A stretch of DNA of 61,564 nucleotides from REEB509 sp049314555 (lineage in GTDB: Bacteria; Pseudomonadota; Alphaproteobacteria; Caulobacterales; Aquidulcibacteraceae), in the NCBI GenBank assembly GCA_049314555.1, contig JBMOEW010000016.1, forward strand, positions 1 through 61,564. The letters run 5' to 3'. Below are positions 41,797 through 49,350 of this stretch, one piece after another. The notes beneath the pieces were generated by a model, which was not told the DNA's origin, searched no databases, and was given only the letters and a program-made list of their open reading frames with translations. The position numbers and the translations under genes were made by a program. The stretch's first letter is position 1; every line of letters starts with the position of its first letter.

Positions 41797-42432
41797 TTAC
41801 CAGCGCAAAAACCGCGATCCGACAATGGCACCCAAGGCGGCGCAAATGCCGATCGCAACGGCGTACCAGGTGGCGACGAATGCGACGGAGTCCACTGGGC
41901 AATACATGGCGTAGACAATAGCCCCGACACCTCCAGCTGCGGCACCGATGGCCGCCCCCGTCAATTCCAGGCGCGTTGGGGCGAGGCTGCGCGCCAGCCA
42001 GGTTAGGGCAACGGCGGTCGGTACCGCCAAAACCGGAATTGCGACGAGGCACCAAGGTATTCCCCCGCCGGTCCAGGCGTGCATGCGCTGTGACGGATCT
42101 TCTCCAGCCAATGCGATGAGCGCCGCGACAATTGCGGTTCCCGTGGTGCCAACCAACGCTGCCAATCGCCATGCCAGAGGCATCCCGGGTCGGGCAAGGC
42201 GCAAGAGGACCGGAAGGGCCGCAGCCAAAAGCGCCGCTGAAAAACCAGCCTTCAAAAGAACAGCAACAAAGTGACTGCTGAAATCGGGGCGTAACCCCAA
42301 CGTGGCAATCAGCAAAAGCAGCCCTCCGCCAGCGCCTGCGCTTAGTGCCCAGATCACTCGTCTGGCTAAGGATGCGGCTTTGGTCGGCTGCAGATCGTGC
42401 GACAGGGCGTCGATCAGGTCGTCGGTCTTCAT
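41797..42432 (-). CDS. nrsF: Membrane anti-sigma factor NrsF (DUF1109)
   Basis: Integral membrane anti-sigma factor that holds SigF inactive until metal or redox stress. Six hydrophobic helices are visible across 211 residues (for example LSAGAGGGLLLLIATLGL and WYAVAIGICAALGAIV). Cys128 (in IPWCLVAI) and Cys178 (in YAMYCPVD) sit at the positions of two conserved cysteines I recall being needed for stress sensing in Caulobacter NrsF. Its ATG overlaps the sigF stop by 4 bp, so anti-sigma and sigma are co-translated. Identification is good; sensing details are inference. Confidence 0.9.
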   Translation of the reverse strand: MKTDDLIDALSHDLQPTKAASLARRVIWALSAGAGGGLLLLIATLGLRPDFSSHFVAVLLKAGFSAALLAAALPVLLRLARPGMPLAWRLAALVGTTGTAIVAALIALAGEDPSQRMHAWTGGGIPWCLVAIPVLAVPTAVALTWLARSLAPTRLELTGAAIGAAAGGVGAIVYAMYCPVDSVAFVATWYAVAIGICAALGAIVGSRFLRW

Positions 42433-42980
42433 CGATCTCTCTCCTGGACCATCAGCGCAGCAAGCGTCTTCAGCCCGCGGTGAATGGAAACTTTGATGTC
42501 ACTTTCGCCATACCCGGTGCGTGCGGCCGCTTCCTTCACAGATAACTGCTCCAACTTGACCAGCCTAATGGCGTCTTGTTGCTTGGCCGGAAGGCGTTGC
42601 AACAATCGATCGATATCGTGGCGGGCGTCGGCCGCGTCGTCTGACGGCGATGCAGCGGCCAGTTCGCCAATGTCGTCGATGGGAACGGCTATGCCGCGAC
42701 GTCCTCGCCGCCGAAGATGGTCGATGAGCCGGTAGCGGGCGATCGCGTAAAGCCAGGCAGTAACTGGATAGCTTTGATCGTAGGACTCTCTGCGCGTGTG
42801 CACGGCCAAAATCGTTTCCTGCAAAAGGTCTTCTGCGTCTTCTGGGCTCGATCGCAGGCGGGAGCGAAGATAGGAACGCAACGATGGCGTGATCGCCTGC
42901 AAAAACGCCCGGTGGGCAGCTGCATCGCCGGCTAGGCCGCGCAGCATCAGCGCTTTCAATCGTTCTTCATCTGCCACCAT
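42429..42980 (-). CDS. sigF: ECF RNA polymerase sigma factor SigF
   Basis: Group 4 sigma factor. Region 2 is recognisable as DAEDLLQETILAVHTRRESY ... TAWLYAIARYRLIDHLRRRG, and region 4 as LPAKQQDAIRLVKLEQLSVKEAA ... GESDIKVSIHRGLKTLA. Length 183 is normal. The gene partner is the membrane anti-sigma NrsF. GGGGAG lies nine bases before the ATG. A weaker SigF-like promoter (GTAACC-N15-CGTA) lies 26 to 50 bp upstream, so autoregulation is likely. Confidence 0.93.
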   Translation of the reverse strand: MVADEERLKALMLRGLAGDAAAHRAFLQAITPSLRSYLRSRLRSSPEDAEDLLQETILAVHTRRESYDQSYPVTAWLYAIARYRLIDHLRRRGRRGIAVPIDDIGELAAASPSDDAADARHDIDRLLQRLPAKQQDAIRLVKLEQLSVKEAAARTGYGESDIKVSIHRGLKTLAALMVQERDR

Positions 42981-43005
42981 GCTTCCGAACTCCCCAAGTC
43001 CTCAG

Positions 43006-43030
43006 TACGCAAGCAGGCGGTTCCGGTTAC
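43006..43030 (-). promoter_or_regulatory. Possible SigF-type autoregulatory promoter of sigF
   Basis: On the minus strand, GTAACC (43030-43025) and CGTA (43009-43006) are 15 bp apart. The -35 hexamer overlaps the stop codon of the upstream glutathione-transferase gene. It differs from the doxX promoter in the -10 and spacing, so it is less certain. Confidence 0.5.
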
Positions 43031-43641
43031 ATTGTGATCGCCTTTTGAAAGGCTTGCCTTGCAGTTAACCGCTCATAATACGCTGCGATCACTGGCGGGA
43101 ATTGCTGGTCCAATTTCTGAAGTGCCCCCAGATACAGTGCATATCCAATGGCGATATCGGCCATCGTAAAGTGCCCCGCACAGAGCCATTCGCGCCCATC
43201 TTCAAGGTGTTTTGCAAGCCAACGCAGACGGCCAAGGTAAAACTTCCCGTAGTCTTCAACCGCTTGGGCGAGTTGGCGTTCTGGCGGTTCCAGGGTCGTG
43301 TAGCGCAGCCGGATCGCCAACGGAAACGTGAGCGTTGCATCGGACTGGTGAAGCCAATTCAGATAGTTTCCATAGTCGGCGTGATCAGCTGGAACCGACA
43401 AGGCCTGTGGGGCGTAGCGGTCTGCAAGATACTGGCAAATGGCGGCGCTTTCGGTCAGCTGGGTTGTGCCATCGACCAGGAAAGGGACGGTGCCGAGTGG
43501 ATTTATCCCCAGATATTCTTTGGCGAAGACTCTGGGCGGAAACTGCCATTTGACCAGCTCGTAGGCCATGCCGATCTCTTCAAGGGCCCAGACTGCGCGG
43601 ACGGACCGTGAGCCAGAACAGTGATGCAACGTTATGGGCAT
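43027..43641 (-). CDS. Glutathione S-transferase family protein
   Basis: Cytosolic GST fold. The N-terminal thioredoxin-like domain begins LHHCSGSRSVRAVWALEEIG, contains the cis-Pro in GTVPFLVDGTTQLTESAAIC, and the C-terminal helical domain has HFTMADIAIGYALY with the conserved Asp. About 205 residues from ATG 43641. Substrate unknown. It precedes sigF, 46 bp apart, and might be read together with it, though the predicted sigF promoter overlaps its end. Confidence 0.88.
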   Translation of the reverse strand: MPITLHHCSGSRSVRAVWALEEIGMAYELVKWQFPPRVFAKEYLGINPLGTVPFLVDGTTQLTESAAICQYLADRYAPQALSVPADHADYGNYLNWLHQSDATLTFPLAIRLRYTTLEPPERQLAQAVEDYGKFYLGRLRWLAKHLEDGREWLCAGHFTMADIAIGYALYLGALQKLDQQFPPVIAAYYERLTARQAFQKAITM

Positions 43642-43863
43642 AGGGGCCTTCCTAATTGCACGGCGAGCGTTTGGGCCTTGCGCCTGCGGTTTGCAGCCCA
43701 CGATAGGGCAATTGACGACCACCTCCAGTGTGCGACCGTTCGACGCCATTCGTCCAGCTTGCTACACAAGGGTGCCGCTACACCTTGCCCTTAGACCCGA
43801 ATACAGGTCATAAGCGCCCGTTCTTGTGTAAGATCAGGCCATTCCAGGGGCGGAAAACGAACA

Positions 43864-44505
43864 ATGAGCGACCTTCGATTCAACGCGATCGCCGGCACTG
43901 TGTTGGCTTCCCTGTTGGGGGTATTGGCTCTGAACGCGGGCGCGGGGTATCTCATTGCGCCCCATTATCCCGAAAAGGCCGGCTACATGCCTGATGTCGA
44001 AACTGGTGGTGGCGGGGCGGGTGCCGAAGCGCCGGCCGGTCCACCGGATTGGGGAACGATCCTTGCGGATCCTGCCCAGTTGGCGACATTGGTGGAGCGT
44101 GGCGACAAGCTTCACGCGGTCTGCTCAAGCTGTCATTCGGTCGAGCCGGGCGGTCCGAACGGGACTGGACCCCTTCTTTACGACGTGTTTGGGCGGCCTT
44201 CGGGGTCGCATGCCGGCTTCACGTATTCAGCGGCTATGGCGGCGTACGGTCAGCCGTGGTCGTACGATAACCTTTACGCCTTCTTAGAAAGCCCGAGCCG
44301 CTACATCAGTGGGACGTCGATGGGCTTTGCAGGCCTTCGCAAAAGCGAAGACCGCGTAGCCTTGGTGGCATATCTGCACTCGCTGTCGCCGTCGCCAGCT
44401 CCGTTGCCGGCGCCCAGGCCAGCAGAGCCCGCTGCGGCTACAGGGGAGGAGGGCGCTGCTGCTCCGGCCGATGCGGCTCCTGCGGACGCGGCGGCACCGG
44501 GCTAA
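43864..44505 (+). CDS. Membrane-anchored cytochrome c (CycM-like)
   Basis: Monohaem class I cytochrome c. The N-terminal helix (AIAGTVLASLLGVLALNAG) likely stays as a membrane anchor. The haem motif is HAVCSSCHSVEPGG (CXXCH) with the axial Met in ISGTSMGFAGL. The region GPLLYDVFGRPSGSHAGFTYS is typical of mitochondrial-like cytochromes c. The tail is Ala/Pro/Asp rich and disordered (PAPLPAPRPAEPAAA). It would carry electrons from the bc1 complex to an oxidase. It stands alone, convergent with the MarR gene (1 bp gap). Confidence 0.92.
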   Translation: MSDLRFNAIAGTVLASLLGVLALNAGAGYLIAPHYPEKAGYMPDVETGGGGAGAEAPAGPPDWGTILADPAQLATLVERGDKLHAVCSSCHSVEPGGPNGTGPLLYDVFGRPSGSHAGFTYSAAMAAYGQPWSYDNLYAFLESPSRYISGTSMGFAGLRKSEDRVALVAYLHSLSPSPAPLPAPRPAEPAAATGEEGAAAPADAAPADAAAPG

Positions 44506-44506
44506 C

Positions 44507-44887
44507 TTAGACGGGACCTGTCTTGGGGAGCGAGACGTGCTGGTCCAATTGGGCGGCACGCTCAGAGATCATGTCGGCAAACTTTGACAGATAGGCTTGG
44601 CCCTGCGGAGTCCGGGCGACAAGCACGCTGCGGGCGTCATCCGGATCAGGGGCCCGCACAGCTAGCCGATATCTTTCCAAGGCATCGATAGCGCGGGTCA
44701 CGGCCGGTTTTCCGAGATTCAGCGTGGCAGCCATCCCGCGGACCGTGTGTGGGCCTGGCAGAAGATAAACAGTCATCAACACCGCCAACTGGCGTGAGGT
44801 TAAGTCGGCCTCTTCGTCGCGGACCGTCATGACGGTTACGTCCCGCCACAAATCCAATGCCTGCCGCCGGTCTAATTCCAAACCCAT
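44507..44887 (-). CDS. MarR-type winged-helix transcriptional regulator
   Basis: A 126-residue winged-helix protein. The helix-turn-helix is LTSRQLAVLMTVYL ... HTVRGMAATLNLGKPAVTRAIDALE, followed by the wing RAPDPDDARSVLVART, and a helical C-terminus used for dimerisation. Shorter than many MarR proteins but complete. Its target may be the adjacent upstream pepA gene (70 bp away in the same direction), though this is only positional. No operator was identified by eye. Confidence 0.82.
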   Translation of the reverse strand: MGLELDRRQALDLWRDVTVMTVRDEEADLTSRQLAVLMTVYLLPGPHTVRGMAATLNLGKPAVTRAIDALERYRLAVRAPDPDDARSVLVARTPQGQAYLSKFADMISERAAQLDQHVSLPKTGPV

Positions 44888-44957
44888 CGCTGGCCCCCGT
44901 TTCAGGTTCGATATGAAGAGTCGTCACCTGATTTGGGGGTGGGGCGCAAGTGGAATA

Positions 44958-46355
44958 CTAGATGTTGTGTGATGCCCGGTTGGGATAACGCGTACGGAGT
45001 ACATGCCAACAGGCGCGGATGGCTTGCGCTTCGCCCCCGGTCGGACGTGCAGCGCGGTCTTTGGGGGCCCAGGCGTAAACGTCAAAGTGCGCCCAGGACT
45101 TTATATCCACAAAGCGTTTCAAAAACAGGCCGCCATAGATTGCACCGGCCATCGCTGCGTCGCCGGTGTTTTTGATGTCGGCGATCGGGCTGTCCATGTC
45201 TGCATCATAGGCCATCCACAACGGCAGTCGCCAAATTGGGTCCGCAACCGCGCGACTGCCAACAGCTAGATCTGCCGCCAAGTCGTCGTCGTCGGTGAAC
45301 AGGGGAGGGAGGTCAGGTCCGAGCGCTGTCCTTGCTGCTCCCGTCAATGTCGCAAAGTCCAAGAGCAATTCCGGCTTGCCTTCGCAGGCAAGGGTGAGGG
45401 CATCTGCCAAAATCAAGCGCCCTTCAGCGTCGGTGTTATCAATTTCTACAGTTAGCCCTTTGCGGCTTTTGAAGATGTCGCCCGGTCGCATGGATGCGCC
45501 CGAGATCGCGTTCTCAACGATCGCCAAAATCACTTCCAAATGCACCGGCATGCCGGCACTCATGATCATTTGTCCAAGCGCCAAAGCATGGGCGGCACCG
45601 CCCATATCCTTTTTCATAATACGCATTCCCGACGCGGGCTTGATGTCTAGACCGCCACTGTCGAATGTGACGCCCTTGCCCACCAATGTGATCCGCGGTG
45701 CGCTTGGATCGCCCCAGGAGATTTTGACGAGGCGGGGAGCCTGGGAGGCGGCTCGACCGACTGCGTGAATGAGGGGAAAGTTCTGGGATAGAAGGTCCTC
45801 GCCTACTATCGCCTCGAAAGCAGCGCCATGCTCTTTAGCGACCTCTTCTGCACTCGCATGCAAAGCGGCCGGCCCTAGGTCGTCGGCCGGTGTGTTTACA
45901 AGATCTCGAACCAGGTAAACGGCGCGCGCAATTCGCTCGACTTCCGCCATATCGACGGTTTGTGGTGGCGTTAGGCGCGGGCAGGGCACTCGTCGCGCTC
46001 GGTATCGGGAAAATCGATAGCTACCAAGGGCCCAAGCGATGGCAGCAAGTTCCATACCCATTTCACTAGGTGTTCGACGGAGCGTGTAGGTGCCATCAGG
46101 CAGTGCCGACGCGAGGACGCCATGTGCCAGGACTGGCAAGGACTGGGCGACGCCGAAGATGACCCGTTCGATGGCTCCATCGGGGCCTGGGACAGACAGC
46201 CAGCGTCCGGGTTGGGCTGAAAAATTTAGGGCGGCGGCGAAACCTTGGCCTTGTGGCGTCAGTTCGCGGCCGTACTCGGACCATTCGTCTTGCAGCACTG
46301 TGTCGATCGGGATGGCAGCCACGTCCGCTGCGGTGGCGAAGGGAAGATTTGACAT
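44958..46355 (-). CDS. Leucyl aminopeptidase family protein (M17)
   Basis: Dinuclear-metal aminopeptidase removing N-terminal residues from peptides. The catalytic core is complete: VGKGVTFDSGGLDIKPASGM, the metal-binding KKDMGGAAHALAL and NTDAEGRLILADALTLA, and VDIKSWAHFDVYAW. The N-terminal macro-like domain is divergent, as expected. About 465 residues. ATG 46355 is preferred over 46364 because AGGA lies eight bases upstream. Diverges from tadD by about 90 bp. Confidence 0.92.
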   Translation of the reverse strand: MSNLPFATAADVAAIPIDTVLQDEWSEYGRELTPQGQGFAAALNFSAQPGRWLSVPGPDGAIERVIFGVAQSLPVLAHGVLASALPDGTYTLRRTPSEMGMELAAIAWALGSYRFSRYRARRVPCPRLTPPQTVDMAEVERIARAVYLVRDLVNTPADDLGPAALHASAEEVAKEHGAAFEAIVGEDLLSQNFPLIHAVGRAASQAPRLVKISWGDPSAPRITLVGKGVTFDSGGLDIKPASGMRIMKKDMGGAAHALALGQMIMSAGMPVHLEVILAIVENAISGASMRPGDIFKSRKGLTVEIDNTDAEGRLILADALTLACEGKPELLLDFATLTGAARTALGPDLPPLFTDDDDLAADLAVGSRAVADPIWRLPLWMAYDADMDSPIADIKNTGDAAMAGAIYGGLFLKRFVDIKSWAHFDVYAWAPKDRAARPTGGEAQAIRACWHVLRTRYPNRASHNI

Positions 46356-46446
46356 GGCCCACATCCTGACAAAAGTAATACAGAGTTAAACGTTTATTGA
46401 CCGCCGCGCTTCAGCCTCTGCAAGTCCTATAAGGAAGGTTTTGCAG

Positions 46447-47283
46447 ATGAGCCACGCACTGCGGGTCGGATTGCACGTCGCGCTTGTCATAGGATTGGCC
46501 GCGTGCGCAATTGGCGGCGACGGGGCGCCACGGGCTGGCGCTGGACTAGGCGAGAACGGCCAGAGATCGAGCACCCCATCTGCTGTCGAGCCTAACGCTG
46601 CGATCAATGCGGACGTACGCGCCGCTGCTGCCCGTCAAGACCCGTTGTCGCAAATGGCATTTTGGGCGCGCGAGGTTGAGGCCCATCCGCAGGATGTGGT
46701 TGCACATCGTGCATTATCAGAAGCTTTGCGATTGGCGGGTCGCAACGATCGTTGCATTCAAGTTTCGCGCGACGCACTGCGACAATTTCAGGACGATCCG
46801 GCGCTGTCACGTTCTTTGGGACTTGCGCTGCTTTCAACAGGACGAGCGCAAGACGCGCTGCGCCCTTTGGCCATTGCTGCGGGCAACGACGGACAGGATT
46901 ATCGCACGCGCTCATCGATTGGCGTGGCGTTTGATCAACTGGGGCGAAGTGATCAGGCGCGAATGGCTTACCAAGAGGCTTTGGCCATTCGTCCGGATGA
47001 TCCGGTTACCCTCACAAATCTTGGGGTTTCGTATCTGCTCACTGGCGATGCAGAGCAAGCTGAACAGGTCCTGCGCCAGGCCAGCGCTTTGCCGAATGCG
47101 CCGGCGGAAGCGCGTCAGAACCTCGCAATAGCGCTAGGTCTTTTGGGGCGCGTTGAGGAAGCGGAGCAGTTGGCTCGGGTTGACCTGCCGCCTGCTATGG
47201 CCGCTGCCAATGCAGCCTATCTGCGGGGCTTGTTCCAAGACGAGCGGCGCTGGGGCGACCTGCGGGAATCTTTGCAAAACTGA
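46447..47283 (+). CDS. tadD: TadD-like TPR lipoprotein of the Flp pilus system
   Basis: Outer-membrane lipoprotein with TPR repeats, thought to help assemble the Flp pilus secretin as a pilotin. The signal ends LVIGLAAC (lipobox Cys). TPR-like units start near residue 90 (QDVVAHRALSEALRLAGRN; YRTRSSIGVAFDQLGRSDQA; DPVTLTNLGVSYLLTGDAEQA; NLAIALGLLGRVEEAEQ). ATG 46447 has AAGGAAGG eight bases upstream. It lies convergent with tadC instead of following it, with a strong terminator between; this orientation differs from the order I remember in Caulobacter. Confidence 0.85.
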   Translation: MSHALRVGLHVALVIGLAACAIGGDGAPRAGAGLGENGQRSSTPSAVEPNAAINADVRAAAARQDPLSQMAFWAREVEAHPQDVVAHRALSEALRLAGRNDRCIQVSRDALRQFQDDPALSRSLGLALLSTGRAQDALRPLAIAAGNDGQDYRTRSSIGVAFDQLGRSDQARMAYQEALAIRPDDPVTLTNLGVSYLLTGDAEQAEQVLRQASALPNAPAEARQNLAIALGLLGRVEEAEQLARVDLPPAMAAANAAYLRGLFQDERRWGDLRESLQN

Positions 47284-47304
47284 CTACCGGCATGCGGTCA
47301 TGAA

Positions 47305-47345
47305 AGAGCGCCGAAAGCTTGGCTTCCGGCGCTCTTGTTTTTTTG
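47305..47345 (+). terminator. Strong intrinsic terminator between tadD and tadC
   Basis: A 14-bp stem with one mismatch (AGAGCGCCGAAAGC opposite GCTTCCGGCGCTCT, loop TTG) is followed by a long T-tract. It lies 22 bp after the tadD stop and 14 bp before the end of tadC, so it could also serve the convergent operon. Confidence 0.92.
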
Positions 47346-47358
47346 CTCTTGCAGAAAT

Positions 47359-48342
47359 TCAGCGGTTCATCATTTGGAAGATTTGGATCATCGCCGGGCC
47401 CATGATGACGGCGAAAAGCACGGGCAGAAAGAACACGATCATAGGCACGGTGAGCTTTGCGGGAAGCGAAGCGGCCTTCTTTTCTGCCTCCGACATGCGC
47501 AGATCGCGATTTTCTTTGGCCATAACACGAAGTGCGCCACCCAACGGGGTGCCGTACTTTTCCGCTTGCACCAATGCCATGGCGAAGGACTTAACCCCGG
47601 GGTGGTTGGTTCGCTTGGCCAAGTTTTCAAAGGCTAGGCGTCGTTCGGGGAGATACGAAAGTTCGGCGCAGGTCAATTGGAATTCTTCTGCGAGCTCAAC
47701 CGATGCCGGTGCCATTTCGCCGCCCACTCGATTGAGGGCCAGTTCGATCGACATGCCCGCTTCGACGCAGATTAGGAGCATATCGAGGCTGTCTGGAAAG
47801 GCCCTCATTATGGCCTCTTTTCGCTTCGCTGCGACGTTCGAGACGTAGATTGATGGGGCGTAGAAACCCACTACGGCACTGCCAACAATCGCAATCAAGT
47901 TCTGTTGGAAGTTGAACCCGAACCGATCACCAAAATCCAGCAATACAAGGTAAATGAAGGTGCCGATGGTGAGGCCGATCGGCAGAGCGAAACGATAGAA
48001 GTAGTAGGTTGTCACGGCCGCAGGTCCGCGCATCCCAGCGCGCGCGAGCTTGTTGGCGAGGGTGTCGTCGTTCAGGTATCGATCCAGTTTCAACCCGCGA
48101 ACGACATTCTGCATCATCTGGCTGGCGTCTTCGCGGACCAGCCTGTGTTCCTTGTTGTCCATTTCAGCACGGCTCTTGCGTCGCATCTCTTCGCGACGCT
48201 TGGCGACCTCCTTCAGCCGTGCCCCCATGCGGTTGTCCATGAACATCGGTGACAAGATGGTCCAGACCGTGGCGAAGGCCGCGACTGCTGCCAAGATCAT
48301 CGCGACGTTGCGCGGATTGGTGATCCACTCCCAGATATCCAT
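47359..48342 (-). CDS. tadC: Flp pilus inner-membrane platform protein TadC
   Basis: Type II secretion F-domain platform protein that works with TadB and the CpaF ATPase. Hydrophobic helices at the N-terminus (AMILAAVAAFATVWTILSP), at FYRFALPIGLTIGTFIYLVL and near the C-terminus frame the F domain, which reads MRAFPDSLDMLLICVEAGMS and ALVQAEKYGTPLGGALRVMA. It is the last gene of the main cpa/tad operon; its start lies 15 bp after tadB. The terminator of tadD faces its 3' end. Confidence 0.93.
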   Translation of the reverse strand: MDIWEWITNPRNVAMILAAVAAFATVWTILSPMFMDNRMGARLKEVAKRREEMRRKSRAEMDNKEHRLVREDASQMMQNVVRGLKLDRYLNDDTLANKLARAGMRGPAAVTTYYFYRFALPIGLTIGTFIYLVLLDFGDRFGFNFQQNLIAIVGSAVVGFYAPSIYVSNVAAKRKEAIMRAFPDSLDMLLICVEAGMSIELALNRVGGEMAPASVELAEEFQLTCAELSYLPERRLAFENLAKRTNHPGVKSFAMALVQAEKYGTPLGGALRVMAKENRDLRMSEAEKKAASLPAKLTVPMIVFFLPVLFAVIMGPAMIQIFQMMNR

Positions 48343-48357
48343 GGCCCTAGGCCCTCA

Positions 48358-49350
48358 TTAGAACTTGAAGTTGACCATTTTCTTCATGACCAAGATGCCC
48401 GTGGTCATCATCACGGCTGCACCCAGAAGGATCACTTGTCCGGCGGTTTCGGTGAAAAGCAGCGTCATGTATTCGGGGCGAACCATGTAGACGAGGCCCA
48501 TAACGATAAATGGCAACGATCCGATAATCATCGCCGACGCTTTTGCTTCTGAAGAAAGCGCCTTGACCTTTTCCAGCATCATCTTCCGTGCACGGAGAAC
48601 TGTCGAGAGATTGCTCAAAGACTCTGCCAGGTTGCCGCCGGTTTTTTGCTGAATGATCAGCACGATGTTGAAGAAGTTAACCTCGGGCAGAGGCATGCGC
48701 TCGAACATCTTGTTCAGGTTTTGCTCCAATGGGACGCCCATCGCCTGGCCGTCGACGAGCGATCGAAACTCGGACGCAAGGGGTTCTGGGCTTTCTGCGG
48801 AGATGATCCGCAGACATTGGTTTAGGGGGAGGCCGGACTTTACGCCTCGGACAATGACGTCAATTGCATCGGCCAGTTGGTTGGTGAACTTTTTGGTGCG
48901 ACCGTTGACGAGAAAGCCTAAGACCCACCTTGGCAATCCAAAACCGCCAATGAACGCACCAATGGCTGCTCCAATCATCGAGCCCTGGATCAAGAAGCCA
49001 GCCAGGGCGAACACAGCGCCGACGCTGCAGGAAATTATCCAAAATGTGCCTTCTGAAATCTTGAGACCGGCTTGCTCAATGCGGCCGCGAACGGATACCT
49101 GACGCTTGCGGGACTTCTTGGATTCGTTGGCCAGTTCCTTAAGCGCCTCTTGGGTGTTGAGGCGGCGCCGAACAGCGGAGGCATCTGCTGCATGGCCGGC
49201 TGCTTCGGCTTGTTTCGCGGCTGAGCGCTGTGCCGTCGAGCGAAGTCGTCTGACGCCTTGTGCGCTCGCGTTCTCCGGCTGCAATCCGAGAACTACGCCG
49301 CCGACGGCCACAATCACGAGGATGACCGTGAGGATAAGCCCAAGGGTCAT
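48358..49350 (-). CDS. tadB: Flp pilus inner-membrane platform protein TadB
   Basis: F-domain platform protein paired with TadC. A helix at the very start (LGLILTVILVIVAVGGVVLG) and helices around FWIISCSVGAVFALAGFLI and GAFIGGFGLPRWVLGFL precede the F domain, whose signature is LADAIDVIVRGVKSGLPLNQ and GGNLAESLSNLSTVLRARK. Length 330 is usual. Its start coincides with the last base of the cpaF stop, indicating coupled translation. Confidence 0.94.
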   Translation of the reverse strand: MTLGLILTVILVIVAVGGVVLGLQPENASAQGVRRLRSTAQRSAAKQAEAAGHAADASAVRRRLNTQEALKELANESKKSRKRQVSVRGRIEQAGLKISEGTFWIISCSVGAVFALAGFLIQGSMIGAAIGAFIGGFGLPRWVLGFLVNGRTKKFTNQLADAIDVIVRGVKSGLPLNQCLRIISAESPEPLASEFRSLVDGQAMGVPLEQNLNKMFERMPLPEVNFFNIVLIIQQKTGGNLAESLSNLSTVLRARKMMLEKVKALSSEAKASAMIIGSLPFIVMGLVYMVRPEYMTLLFTETAGQVILLGAAVMMTTGILVMKKMVNFKF

